DNA from: Actinomucor elegans
Lineage: Eukaryota; Mucoromycota; Mucoromycetes; Mucorales; Mucoraceae
Direction: 5' to 3'
Length of the DNA: 64,000 nucleotides
Assembly: GCA_026027325.1 (NCBI GenBank)
Contig: JAMSLZ010000017.1
Coordinates: 372,001 to 436,000 of the forward strand
Shown here one piece after another: positions 34,561-49,528 of the stretch. A program made the translations under genes and the position numbers. The notes beneath the pieces are model-generated. The model saw only the letters and a list, made by a program, of their open reading frames with translations, was not told the DNA's origin and did not search any database. The number at the start of each line of letters is the position of its first letter. The stretch's first letter is position 1.

Positions 34561-35764
34561 GCTCCAATAAAGCGTGTTGAGTATGAAAATTGGAAACAAC
34601 GCTATGTTATAGCGACGTGCTTTATGAAACGATATCTTCGTATTAAAGTTTGTAAGAAATAAATAGTAAGATAAAGTTTATGAAATGATAAGAGTTATAT
34701 ACATATTATTATAAGCACAATCGGTTTCCTGTACAGTGATTCAATTGGTTCATGTATTATTTGAATTTGTTACAGTAAATAAAGTACCAAGGGATACTTT
34801 GAATTGTAAAAAAAACAAGGTTATAGGCAATGTCGTTAGCTTTTTTTGTTATCATTAAAAAGGCGATTTGAAAGGACGTTGCCATGTACTGCTATTACCA
34901 TGGTGAGACGTTCTCGATTTCTAGTGGCTGACATAACGTGGAATACAATTTTCAAAATCATCCCTGATTTTTGATGTACATTTTGATGCTACTTTTTAAT
35001 GATAACGAAATGCCAATACACACAGTATGCATTAGCTACGCTTTTATACAAGTTTATTTTGTATATTTTAGTATAAATACTATTCATATGATTGAGATGT
35101 CTCTGATAAAAGGTTGATTTTGAGGTTCTTCACAAATGTATACTAAAATATATACCAAATGTACATCATTAATTGATGATGCTTCAAATTTTTTTGTTTT
35201 TGTACCCCATAAGTTAACAGGGAATATAAAGAACTTGATTTCTTTGTTCTCCCTAAACTAATATTTTCAGGAATTATTTTTATCGCGACATTTATCGGCT
35301 GAAGCTACTTGATGGTTTTCGCGGTATAATCTCCATAAAATCTTATTTACGCGATATATTAACTATACCTATAATACAGTGAGATACCAGTTAAGCCATT
35401 CTGATTCTCAAATATGGATTATATAATATTAGATTTCAAGCTATGCTATAGAGAGCCCCTAGTCTTGCTTTTTAGCATATACAATAAAGTACAACCCCAC
35501 GTTATGCGTGATTCTATTTCTATTGTTCCTTTATTATTACTTGACACCCAAAACTCTCGCTGCTATCACTATATTATATTTAGCAACTGATTATAAAATA
35601 CCTGCATTTTATACAAATGTTTATGGATCTGCATCTGAGAAGCATTATGTACTCAAAATGATTTACCGCGTGGTATAGTGTAACTTTTGATTAGTATAAT
35701 ATAGTAATCAAGAGTTAATTTGTAGATGACAGACATTCCGTATGATCTAGATGTAACGATCAAT

Positions 35765-35990
35765 AGATCCCTCCACTGATCTCAATTAAATGTCGCATCT
35801 GGTATTTAATACAACGTGCTTAGAATTAACAACCAACCCATAAGAACTATTGCTTGGCTGTATTACATTCAGTATATTAGATCCATTACAGTTAATCTAT
35901 AAATAAGATATTTTCAACTAGATTTAAGGACCATTAGGTTTCTAGGATAATGTCGGTTTAATGTCTCGTCTGATTAGTAGTCCATACTCA
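35765..35990 (-). repeat. Intergenic repeat, head-to-tail pair (reverse)
   Basis: Cores AATGTCGCATCTGGTA (35795) and AATGTCTCGTCTGATTAGT (35966), 171 bp apart. The first is followed by the CTATTG-containing block seen in the other pairs and preceded by GATC...ACTGATCTCAATT. Confidence 0.72.
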
Positions 35991-36317
35991 GGAGAGCTAT
36001 ATAGTGAATCTATTAGAAGATTTGATTAACTACAGTACAGTCAATATATTATACTCACCCATATTGACAATTGAGCATGAACCGTCCAGTGAGTCTTACG
36101 GCATTTTGCAGCATAAGATTCGACTTAAAAAGGGTAACATATTAGCGCATCGATGGCATACTATGAACTTTCCATATATCACTATAGTATAGTACATAGC
36201 GAACGACGACATGGTCAAATTCCCTTTGGATTAATTAATTTGACAAATATGCAAAAACCATAAGAGATATTTACCAATTCCTCTTGCATCGTTTTGCCTC
36301 TTTTTATATTCATCATC

Positions 36318-36746
36318 ATGTTTAAAACTATCTTGTTGATCATAACATACTTTGTAAGTTATATTGTAGCAGACATCTGTACTGATTTCCGAATCACCTC
36401 ACCCATTACCCGCAACCTTAAGTGGACAGCCGGACAATGTTACCAAGTTTCATACGATGTCTCAAGTCTTGGCACTATTATTGATCGAGCCAAACTGTCT
36501 GTAGATGTGTATCAGGCCAAAACCAACAAAAAAGTCTCGCGCGTGATCCAAGAAGAGTTTGTTGACTTTGAAACAGGAGCTACAAGGCCATTCAGTCTAG
36601 ATATAGGCCACAACAATACACGTACAGCATCCTATTATTATATAGTGACTTTATATTATGGAGAGCGCAAGTGCCAACCCCAAAAAACCGTTGAATTTCG
36701 AGTACAAGTGGATCCTCAATCTCCTCCTGCTCAATGTTATAAATAA
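36318..36746 (+). CDS. Small secreted Kre9/Knh1-like protein (copy 2)
   Basis: Single exon; the first ATG is 36318, 142 residues. Signal peptide MFKTILLIITYFVSYIVA, then CTDFRITSPITRNLKWTAGQ and CYQVSYDVSS, SVDVYQAKTNKKVSRVI, SYYYIVTLYYGERKC, ending PPAQCYK. It aligns along its whole length with the 30793-31215 protein, cysteines included, so the two are paralogues. Sequence divergence is large, so the duplication is old, and codon use is less biased (weaker expression expected). The stop lies 12 bp from that of the GATA-factor gene on the other strand. Confidence 0.82.
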   Translation: MFKTILLIITYFVSYIVADICTDFRITSPITRNLKWTAGQCYQVSYDVSSLGTIIDRAKLSVDVYQAKTNKKVSRVIQEEFVDFETGATRPFSLDIGHNNTRTASYYYIVTLYYGERKCQPQKTVEFRVQVDPQSPPAQCYK

Positions 36747-36758
36747 AGCAAGCTTTTT

Positions 36759-38031
36759 TTATTGGTTTTGCTTCCATTGATGTATACGAAGCGTAGTGAT
36801 GGTATTTTCGCTGGTACTCGGAGAGGGTCTATTGCTACCATTGTTGAGGGATAGAGATGGAAATGACGATATCGTATTGTTATCATTAAAATTAGTAGTA
36901 GAAGAGGTAGTATTTACAAAGTTGGGTGAGTCTTCAAAAGCAGAAGATATAGGAGGCAGTTGCTGGGTATAGTGTGATTGTGATAAATGACTGAATGAAG
37001 AAGCAGTAGATATTGGACTGTTGCTGCTGGAAGTTGGCTTATCGTGTGTAAAATTGTTTTGTCTTTGATATGTCTCATATTTTGGGCCCATTAAAATAAA
37101 TGGATAGTTTACAGTTGGATGATGAGCTATAGCAAGCTGCTGTCTAGTAGAATTGGAAGCAGACGCTCTTGAAGCAGCAGCTATAAGATAATTCTGGGTC
37201 TGTACACCAATGGAGCCTTTTTTTAATAGCTTGGAGTAATCTAAGATGAAACAGTTAATATATATATATGTATATAAAAGAAAAACTAGTAGCTACAAAT
37301 GATACTTACGTAGACCACATGCATTACAGAGCGTTCTAGCACCGTCTGGCCCTCGTCTCCATTCAGGAGTTTCTGTGGTACTACATGAGTGACATTTCTG
37401 ACCGATCATACTACGTCTCTTTTATACAATTAAAGTTAGGGGCCAATGTTAAAGTAACAACGAAAAACCTTACGTTTCGTCTACGATATTTTGGACGTGA
37501 ATGCGCATTTTGAAGGTTTCGAGCCTGTCGAATAAGCACATATTCGGCATGGTCCTATTAATTTTGTGGGTGATAGGCTAATTTAAAGAAAAAAAAATCA
37601 CGTACACTGACAGCTGGTTTACTACAATCCATTTCATCATTATCATTATCATCTTCCTCTTCCTCTTCCTCTTCCTCGTCTTCTTCTAAAAAAGGTTCTT
37701 TAGTTTTGATTTTATCTTTTCTGGTCTGTATCGCGGTAAACAAGGAACTGGCAGTCTCTGACAGACTATTGATCATGTTATCAACTTCCTGTGGTGAACT
37801 GGACTTGTGCTGAAGTTTGAATTGCCATATACTTTCACATAATTTTGAGCATTGAGTTAAAATCTATGAGTAACAAAAGTTAGTTTCCATAGCAACGGAC
37901 CAACCATTACGGCAACGAGAATAATTGATTACCAGTTCGACAGATTTTGGGGCATTATTAGAATCTTCGGACGATGACAGTAGAAAATCAATATTATATT
38001 GCTTTGTAGAATTGCTTGATTCCTTTGCCAT
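36759..38031 (-). CDS. GATA-type zinc-finger transcription factor
   Basis: Five exons: 38031-37933, 37863-37606, 37554-37474, 37418-37310 and 37240-36759, 342 residues. After an acidic stretch (about 13 Glu/Asp, residues about 80-100) and the basic segment [12 protein letters not shown] come the finger [20 protein letters not shown] and [18 protein letters not shown]. This is a single C-x2-C...C-N-A-C-G-L GATA finger split by an intron after the last cysteine pair. The C-terminus is Ser/Asn-rich and disordered. GATA factors bind WGATAR-type sites in nitrogen, iron or light control; the subtype cannot be decided. An alternative start upstream (38148) is possible but lacks conserved character. 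Confidence 0.88.
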
Positions 38032-38594
38032 GCTGCTGCTAAGTAATACAGGTAAAGTTAGGGTCGAAAAGTATTTGTATGCAGCTAGTAAAAACAGGTT
38101 TTTTTTGTTACTTTTCGGCAATAGGATCAGAGCAAAGTTGAGAGACATCCATGATAAGGATACTAAGGATGATATAAGAAAGAAAGGCGTTCTTAAGTAT
38201 TGATATTTGAATCTATATGATGATTCTTTTGTGTATTTCTCGGAAAAGAGAAGGGGTGAAGGAGAAGAGTCAATTAATACTTTTTTCTTATCCCAAGTAC
38301 CAGGAAAACGCCTAAAATAGGAAAACAGAGATCAAGATAGCGGCCTATCAAGCGTTTTTTAGTACAGTTTTTTTTTTTTTTTTTTTTTTTTTTGCGGAAC
38401 AAATTCACTAATTCTAGGTGGAATATTCCAATCATCATCTTGTTTGAAACACATAAATTGACCACCATGAACTGGTTATTATTTATTTCAGTGCTAAACC
38501 CACGCGCTGAGATAGCAACCCCTAGACGGGCTAGATGCGCCAATCAACTAAATCTCGATTTTGTATTTTAACTGAAAAAAGACAATGAATTGCT
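38032..38594. other. Short intergenic region
   Basis: Promoter side of the GATA gene and 3' side of YME1. It contains a 26-base T homopolymer at 38368-38393. No gene. Confidence 0.6.
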
Positions 38595-41118
<2,524 letters not shown>

Positions 41119-42687
41119 TTGTTATAACTGAAAGAAAGCGAAAAAGCTGTTGGAAAAGGGAGAACGAGAAAGTTGGGGAAGTTGCTGACTTTATTCTGAG
41201 AAAGACGCCTATGCTTGAGCTCGAAAACTTTGGGTAGGGACCAGTAAAAAATACGCAGCAATAAGAATAGACCAATTGATGACGTATCTTGAGGTGCTCG
41301 CTTGAATTACGTTGACTCAACCGATACTGTACCTAATCAACGCACTATTTGATCTATTCATTGTTACCCATACTATCTGTGTCGAAAAAAATTTCCCAAC
41401 ATAATATAAACGCATCTATATGGCGATAGAGCTCATATGAACTCATTTTTGTAGTACTTGTTCGGAGGAAGTCTGTCCTTGATATGCCGTTTTTACCCAA
41501 CATAAAAGATAGATGGCAAATGCTACTCACTGTAGAAAATGGCACTAAGATAGGCCATCATGCTACCAAAAACACTTGTCTAGGTCAAGGTACTGTCGCC
41601 AATAATTGGCTTGAATTGTCAACCTGTTCCTTTTAAAGTCCTTCTGAATCTTCTGCTAGTGTCAAAATTACTTATACCTTAACGTTTAAAATGAGGTTGA
41701 GTTATACTAACAATTATTGGTGAAGAGCATTTGACAAAAAACAATTACTTTGGTTTTAACATGATATTAATATAATACGAAAATAGCTATTCAGGAAAAG
41801 ATTATTAACAGTGCTCATAGAAAATTCCATTGTGCATTGGATAAAATAAAATTAAGCTGGTATTTTCTTCAATCCATGGAACTTTATAATTTTTTTTTTT
41901 TGTCTTTTTAGATAGACTTTCATAACTCGATCATTTTATACTATAAAAAAAAATCCAAAGAATTATTACCTTATCTTTAAAATTAAGAGGCTACTTGAAT
42001 CAAAAATTTGCATTGAATAAGGCCCTTTTTTTTAAAAAAAAAACTATAAACACCGCGGAGATTGAAACAAAGTACCTAAGATTCTACTCCTGAGATTGTT
42101 TCAATCAATCTCAGTATCATGTTGCATTTGATTATGTATTACAAACTTGTAATGTACAATTGTATATGATAGAGCCACTATTTTACGGACTTACAATGAG
42201 TATATTATACACTCTTGGCTCTTAATGAATTATATATATTTTCCACTAATATATTCGCTGAAACTTGGCTTTACTGACGCATTCATATGGCAGCGACTCG
42301 AATGGGCTTGCAAGCGAGATAGAACATGCAAGTTTGATTTGTAGCATAAACGCATTATAAAATTTATATTAGGAGTGCATAGATTTGTCTATAGTAAAAA
42401 CATACAACTTTGATCAATAGTTTAAATATACACTATGATTCGTAGTAGAAGCATGTAATAATTCCTAGAGAATAGGTATGCGATTTGATCCATAACAAAA
42501 ACATTTAGCACGCTCTAGGTAAGCTCTGAGCTGTATCTGGGTATGGAGGATCTAACTGTTATTTTATCAGAATATAGTGGCAATACCAAAAAAGCTAGAT
42601 CACTGCTTGTTGAATTAAGACAAAGATTGTTATTGGTTACCTTACATTAAGCTTGATTCAATTTTTTTCTTTATTTTCTGCTCCAGA
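41119..42687. other. Intergenic region
   Basis: Divergent promoter space between YME1 (-) and the Spartan-type gene (+). It holds a reverse repeat pair (42,085-42,300). A 63-codon frame at 41,354-41,545 has no recognisable features. Confidence 0.5.
42085..42300 (-). repeat. Intergenic repeat (reverse) with hairpin
   Basis: Core GTTGCATTTGATTATG (GCATTT at 42124) and a weaker partner GACGCATTCATATGG (42279), 155 bp apart. The tail of the first copy contains TGAGATTG...CAATCTCA, an 8-bp-stem hairpin at about 42091-42113. Confidence 0.5.
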
Positions 42688-43992
42688 ATGTCTACATTGG
42701 AAGAGCAAATTGCTTTGGACGAAGCATTAGCCCGGTCTTTGTTTGAACAAGAACAAGATAGCGAAAGCAGCAACTACAAATGCGATGAGGAACTTGCTAT
42801 ACAGCTTGAAAGAGAACAGTCCTCTAATGTTACTACGGATCTGCTACGATCAGAATCGGATTTAATGTACGATCGAGATTTTCAACTTGCATTGCAACTA
42901 TCTTCAGAACTAAACTCAAAAGAGGACATTCGTAGTAAAGACTTTGCTCTGGCCAAACAACTTAACCGAGAACGTTTTATCAATGAAGATATATTGAAAG
43001 AAGAAATTCCTGATCTACAAGAGCTTTTTTTGCTATTCAATAGATTATATTTCGATAACAAACTGAACATGGTTGAAGTACGGTGGTCTACGAAAATGAC
43101 AAGCTGGTAAGCAGTTATAATTGATCCTGAACAACCGTAGTAATGTAGTATACGTCCAAAGTGCTGGAACATGTTCTTTCAAGCCATTGGCTGGCCATTG
43201 TATCATCGCCTTGTCAGAACCTTTGCTCAAATTTAGGCCAAAGTCTGATATGATTGAAACGCTCCTGGTAATTTAAAGTTATCTTCAGCCTCTGTTGCTA
43301 TATCTCATATTTTATTATTAGCACGAAATGATCCACGCATTGCATTTTATCACTCGTAACATAACTGATCGAGGTATAGTATCCGTACTATTCAACAGCC
43401 TAGAGAGCACTGATAAATCTGATCATCGTTAGACGGACATGGACCTGCGTTTATAGCGGAAGCTTCTCGAATTAATAAGCTTGCCAATGTCAATATCACT
43501 ATCTATCACAAGTACGTATTCAATCAAGACAAACTGCTAATTTTAATAATTTTATATCACTGTAGTTTCCATTCCGAAGTGGACCATTATCATACTCATG
43601 TATGGCAGTGCAATGTAAAGAATATATACTATATCAGAAAATATACGCATAATAGAAACTGACTTTTAGTTTTCAATTTATCCAGGGAATTTGTGCCGAT
43701 AGACCACCTTATTTTGGTATTGTGAAACGAGCAATGAATAGGTAATTTCTCTAACTTCAAAGCAACCCAATGAACTTACTAAACATGATATAGGCCACCC
43801 CAGAAGGCTGATTTCTGGTTTGCTGAACATCAGCGCACCTGTGGAGGTACATTTATCAAAGTAAGCGCTCCAGAATCAGAATCCAAGAAGCGTAAGAAAT
43901 CTCAGTCAAATACACTATTGAGCTATTTTGAAAATGGCAAGGACAGTGGCGATGGAAATGCTTCCAAAAACAAAAGAATGAAACAAAACTAG
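42688..43992 (+). CDS. SPRTN: Spartan (SPRTN)-type DNA-protein crosslink protease
   Basis: Seven exons: 42688-43106, 43162-43267, 43322-43373, 43433-43511, 43566-43614, 43686-43741 and 43794-43992, 319 residues. The SprT-like core (about 115-265) starts DLQELFLLFNRLYF. It contains the zinc site LLHEMIHALHF with DGHGPAF as third ligand, then NITIYHNFHSEVDHYHTHVW and the zinc ribbon C...NRPPQKADFWFAEHQRTCGG. Blocks and order match human SPRTN, the replication-coupled protease for DNA-protein crosslinks. The C-terminus has SNTLLSYFENG, a PCNA-box-like motif with Ser in place of Gln. The N-terminus carries three to four acidic helix motifs (DEALARSLFEQE, DEELAIQLERE, DFQLALQLSSE, DFALAKQLNRE) that resemble ubiquitin-interacting motifs. 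Confidence 0.93.
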
Positions 43993-44501
43993 TTTTTTTT
44001 TTCTCTCTCTCTGTATATACCCTTCATTTAATAGCAAACGGACTTGTACCAACTAATGCGTAATACTATATATTTTGCTATGCTAGTTTCCTACAATAAA
44101 CTCTTATGATTTCTCCTATGAAATCAAGCTATTTTTTAACATTACATTTTTCAAGAGATTCAAATCTGAAAATTAAATCTATAATAGATCCTGGCTTAAG
44201 GGGTAAAATCGGGTGACTGAGCCTGTTGACTTTAATTTTGAAGAACAAAAATCTTGACTGCTGATCAGTGTCCATTACCTTCTCACAGACTTTAGCCCAA
44301 TTAAAATTTGGATATTCTACGCTTGCAATGCCTGTTTTAAAGCTGCTATTTAAGGGTTGATAGTGATCTAGGTTCCTGAGGGGACCTCAATGAGTGATGT
44401 TTCTCAAATCTATAGTGCTTTTATTGGGCATTAATTATTTGACATGAACAACAATAGCGAATTGTTAATGTATAAAACGAAATAAAACGATTTGAGGCAG
44501 T
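43993..44501. other. Convergent intergenic region
   Basis: About 500 bp between the stops of the Spartan and VPS3 genes; 3' UTR and unique DNA, no ORF. Confidence 0.6.
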
Positions 44502-47500
44502 CTAACAATCTTCATCGATTAAACCCAACAGCTTGGCACAATGGCGATGAAGTAGCTGTCCATGCTCACTCTCTCTAACGAATATATAATTGCCTATACT
44601 ACGGTGGCATTTTATACAAGTGGTATGATTATCCACAGGAATTGACCCGATTTCTCTGTATGTCTTGATTAAATCACTGCTAACCTATAATACCACTTGA
44701 ATAAATACGTCAGGTTTATAGCCGTAAGACAACTTACCATCAAGTTTTCGCCTCGAGCTAAACCAAGTACAATTTGACTCTCGTTGTAATCATCTAGAGA
44801 TCTTCTCAATGACCGAATCAAGAATTCCTCAAGCATATGGACAGACCAATCTTTGGGTATACTTTCCAAAACCTTGGTTGAGATAAGTAGATGCATCTTC
44901 ATAAATAAATAAATAAAAAATAATAATATTTTACCTCGAGGGTATCAAGGTAGAACCCTTGTGTATTCAGCAGATGCATACTGCGCGCAATCATCAGCCC
45001 ACTAATGATATGATAATGAGCTAAATAGAAACATTGCTAATCCATAAACTGTTTTTACCTATCCTCAATAGCAATATATGATTTGAATAGCATGGTAAAC
45101 AGTGCGCGTCTTTCGATCAACTGTTCTGGTGACAAATAGTCATTCTCCATCGTCAGTGGTGGTAAAGGCTTATCTACTAACGATGATGATCTTGCTACTA
45201 TCTGATGTGCGTCTTCTGTGGTAGCGACAGTGGCGATAACACCTGTGCTTTGGCCATTTGTTACACAATAGGTTTCTGCACCGACAAAGTCGCATAATTC
45301 ATGGATCAAAATGTCCAGTGCTTCCTTGTGTTTGCCCATCTATTTATTGGAGGGTTAGATAGTTGAATGACCATATAGATACAGTCGCGATTTACCCTTC
45401 CATACACGATGACTTTTTCAATATCTAAAGGACCAGCCTTTGTCAATGCATTCAACAATATCTCAGGTGAGTATAGTTGAGAACTTTGTAGTAATCGAAT
45501 CAATAACAGTCGTAATTTCACCAGCTGTGTTTGGTTCTTTTGAGCCCCTATATATCCTACAAAAGTTGAATTGTTTGAATCATCTCCAATAGGACTGATT
45601 ATCATTGGATTATTGTGTTTTTTAAACTCTTCCACTATAGAGAAAATGAGTAAAAAAGTGGGAAAGTAAGTAGCTGATCTAACTTACCAAGATGTCTCAT
45701 CTTTGTATCATCCATTTCCTTTTGTACATCTTTTACATAACTGCAGGCAAGCCGTGTATGATATTCTGCTCTTTCACTTTTCTGTGTTAAAACTAGATAT
45801 TCAAGATAGGTACGTACGCCATCATTGCTGTATCCCTCTAGTTTTTCAAGAATTTCATCGGGATCCATATCGCCTGTACGAGGAGACTTTATAAACACTT
45901 CTATACCATCTGTTGGACTTTGATGTGTTAGCCACCAAGCATAATGCATAATCACAGAGAGCGGAAGTTCTTCTGTATGTATATCTTTTAAAAGTAAATG
46001 CTTGATACGAGCCAATCCATCCTTGAATTCAGGATCAGGCAGTTCGTCAGAATAAATCCTATTAACAAAAAAAAAAAAAAAAAAATTAATTAATACAAGA
46101 TAATAATGCAGTGCATTTATTTTACTTTGTCCAGATCTCGAGCACCTTTTCATACATGTGTTTTGATTGGTACAGCATAGAAAGCGCATAATATTTCTAC
46201 AAAAAGAGGTTAGCAATATCTTTTTTTTTATATCTTGGTCAGATTCCATATTACCTTTGATTTTGACAGTGCTTTTGAACAATCGTCTATACTACAATCA
46301 TTGGGTTGCTGTAACAGCTGGTAGATGGAACCATCGTCTTTCTGAGACATGTAAATCTTTAACAAGGATGTATCAATGACCTTACAAATCGTATCATTTT
46401 GTCCCAAACGATCTTTCCTCTTTTCGCGTTCAGTACGTAGATATTTATTCAATGCTTCTCTTGCATTCATCAGTAATACGCGTCGCATTTCAGAACCCTT
46501 TCCGTTGTTATCTGAGGTATCATCATCGATTAAACTGGAAGAAGTACTAGGAGAAATGACATCTGTGAGGCTACGATTCGCGATTTGCTTGATTGTGCCC
46601 AACTCTTCCACTAGCGTCTTCACACCATCAAATAGTAGCACAGGTGGTGATTCCTTAAACCATTTTGGCTGTGCCAATCCTTCAAACATATGTATTATGA
46701 CGCGTGGATCCATATCTCCTTTGGATAGCAAGGTAAATGCATCATCAAATACTGTTTCTTTCAGCAACAGTAGACCGGATTTCTGATAGGTATAGTTTAA
46801 TTCAGATCTCAATCGTTCGACATAGACATTGTTATCACTAGTCATGGTGTTCTTTGCCTGTTCAGCCAATTGCATGGCCTCTTCGACCAGATTCTTATCC
46901 AGCAATGTATCCACTTGCACTATTAAAGGTGTAGTGATCTGAGCCATGACGGAATCCTTTCCAAACACCAAGATACGAGCAGCAGCAGTAGAATACCTAC
47001 TGATTTCGCGTCGCAATAGGCTCTCCAATTCCGCATCGATCTCGGACTGCTGCCATGAATGCTGCTTAAGTTTTTTTGCCAACGCGTCCATCCATACTTT
47101 AATACCATGACCAAATGTCATACCCTTAGCTTCCATGGCGGGATCCAAAGGAATAGTTTGAAGTAACTGTTGATCCAAGATGTTGTGGATTTCAATGGAG
47201 TGGTTTCTCAATAATGCAGCAACGTAGGGAAACTCAACACAAAGCGATTTGGGATAGCTGGACCATTGTAGAGTGCCACGGATAGCATCGCCATTAGCAT
47301 TGACAAAGATACCAATCGTTTGGTTTTCAGCGCTACCACTCACGACCAGAAACTCATCCTGTCGAACTACAGCCACTAGAGGACGTGGAACCAGCTGCGT
47401 GCCTGAACCCAAGAGAGTGGGTGAAGTGATCGAAACTTGTGGTGTGGGAATCAATGAAGTGACAGAAGATTGCTGTAGATTGATGAGTTTATACATTTGA

Positions 47501-48354
47501 CTGTCTGCTAAACAAAGAATACGGCTATGTCTTGTCAGTGTGATAGCACCATCGACCAAAGGTAATTCCTGTACCAGGTGCTAATAAGAATCTGATATAG
47601 CTCCATCCGTTAATATATCTACCTTTTTCAAGTGCATAGATTCATCAATTTTATAAATTTGAATGGCGCGTCTTTTGATGACTACAAGTTCAACAGTACC
47701 GTCTTCACCTATTCTACCTTCTTCTGCAATATCATGAGAAAAACAAGATACACCCTTGATAGGCTGAATGATGGATGTAGATATAGGTTGGAAAAATGGT
47801 AAAGAAAAGAAGAATAATGTCGAATCTAGCGTTCTGTCAGCTGTGTTTTCCATGCAGTTGGGTAATGATTTGCTTACCACAGAGTACAACTGCTTTTGAG
47901 ACTTGAGGTATCAATAGAATCCTCTCAACACTCTTTTTTCCTAGATTCAAATTGATTGTGTTTTCTAATTTAGTAGTAAATGTCTTATTGGAATCGTTAG
48001 CCTTGATATTCGGATTTATGAAAGAGTTGTATTTACTTTGTCACGGGAAGAATTGTCTTCTAGGGTATAATGTAATACGATTCCCTCGGAAGTACCACAG
48101 TAAAGGTCGCTGTCTAAATGAACTATAAGTATAGAATGTCATTAATGCCTCGAGATTTTTTTACCCCAAGCTCCAACTGAGTCTATACGCGTAGATGAGT
48201 AACGTATAGTGGGAATATGTGTCTGTTCATTGGAAGGTGAAATAGGTCTTCTCGAGAAAAAAGACGAGGAGCTGGTAGGAGCTGGAGCTGGTTCCTCAAC
48301 TGGAATAGCTGATGAAGATAGGATCGTTTGCAATGTATATGGAGTATATGGCAT
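44502..48354 (-). CDS. VPS3: VPS3/TGFBRAP1-type CORVET tethering subunit
   Basis: Twelve exons: 48354-48165, 48113-48037, 48001-47878, 47840-47623, 47580-46255, 46196-46126, 46058-45688, 45634-45396, 45339-45059, 45001-44935, 44896-44738 and 44684-44502; 1,101 residues, all phases consistent. The N-terminal CNH/beta-propeller half contains DSDLYCGTSEGIVLHYTLE, TVELVVIKRRAIQIYKI and EFPYVAALLRNHSIEIHNIL. The helical half contains SERAEYHTRLACSYVKDV, GKHKEALDILIHELCDFVGA and KDWSVHMLEEFL. The tail is a zinc-binding C-I-K-C-H...H-R-H-C ring-like motif. Block order follows human TGFBRAP1 (VPS3) better than VPS39. It is expected to bind Rab5-type GTPase as part of endosomal CORVET; membrane-peripheral. 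Confidence 0.9.
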
Positions 48355-49528
48355 TAGAGGAAATCACGGAAGCAAGTAGCTCAAACACAAAGTTGAAAAT
48401 GCAAATAGTACAGCAACGATTGTTTTCAATGTTTAATTGCCGCCCCCAATAAAAGGCGCATATCTTGAACATTTTACTGTTTTGCTCTCCGTCGCCAATG
48501 AAACGTTGCATAAAAACCATCAGCGGCCAGGAACGGTTCGGATTTTATATTGTACATTCTATCGTATATTGTTAACATTTTAAATGGTTTTAACATGGAG
48601 AACAACAAGAGTTTAATGCACAAATGTTTTTGAAACCATGAATTAAATTTAACTACCAAACCCTACTGTTTAATAGATAAAACAGCTCATGTTGAGTATT
48701 TACCGCTGATAAGATGTGACATTAAATAGAAATCGATAAGGATCTAAAGATGCGATTTTGATTAGCTTTCTTGGCATTCTAGATGTAAATGATCAAAGTT
48801 GAATGTCTAAGAACTGGAGAAAAATATGATGATGATAATAATAATAATTCTGTTACAATACTGATTATGTTTCTTGTTTTCTCTTTATTGTTACAGGCTA
48901 TTAGCGTTTGTACGGCTCTACGTCATTGTAAGCGGATATTATAGGTGTCGGAACAGTCTTGGTAAAAAATACGTAGAGGTGAGGCAATATTCACTTGTCT
49001 CTGTTAATTCAAAATTCTGTACATCTTCAGTTAAATATTCTTGTTCACCTATTCTTTCAGGGGTATTTGCAACTACATAAATAGTGATGAGTGTAATTTA
49101 GCGTTCTGAAATGAACAGAGCTTATATTTACTGCGGTATTACATAACCTTTGAAAAGTAATAAGACAAGTGAAAGGTTTTTAATAAGCAAAAGAAACTAA
49201 ATTTACAGAGATATTTTACTCTGGAACATCCAGTTGATCTTATATGGTTGATTATTAGTCAATAGTGGATTTCTTTGAAACTATTGTTCAATTACCAAAG
49301 GTCAATAAAAATTTAAACGGTTTCTTTAAACTTTTGACGGTATTATCAGAGGCAAAGATTCATTATACAACTTTCTCCTTGATGTTTACAGTATAGACCG
49401 ATGCCCTTGCAAATCACTTTGTTACTTTACTTAAAGATATTGGCCCAGTAGCCGTATCTGTCATATCATAATAATACACTTAGCATTCATTTGAAAGTAA
49501 TAAAAATATAGACAGTTTATTGCATTTG
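48355..49528. other. Intergenic region
   Basis: VPS3 promoter side and 3' flank of the J-protein gene. It carries one copy of the intergenic repeat (48,685-48,745). No gene supported. Confidence 0.5.
48685..48745 (+). repeat. Intergenic repeat, single copy
   Basis: ATTTACCGCTGATAAGATGT and GACATTAAATAGAAATCGAT match the family core and its tail. No clear partner. Confidence 0.5.

Larger units (their letters stand above)
33345..36317. other. AT-rich gene-free region
   Basis: Nearly 3 kb with no supportable ORF. It has a (TA)n run at 33,470-33,494, a reverse-oriented repeat pair at 35,765-35,990 and a weaker copy near 34,490-34,555. Confidence 0.55.

Noticed and set aside
33345..36317. Centromere core
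   Set aside because: AT-rich, gene-free and next to a LINE, but sequence alone cannot show kinetochore binding; kept only as a check under the LINE finding.
38274..38543. Minus-strand frame with a poly-Lys run
   Set aside because: The lysines come from the T homopolymer; no domain and no splice support.
46376..46786. 136-codon plus-strand frame within VPS3
   Set aside because: Antisense to a well-supported exon; no signal of its own.
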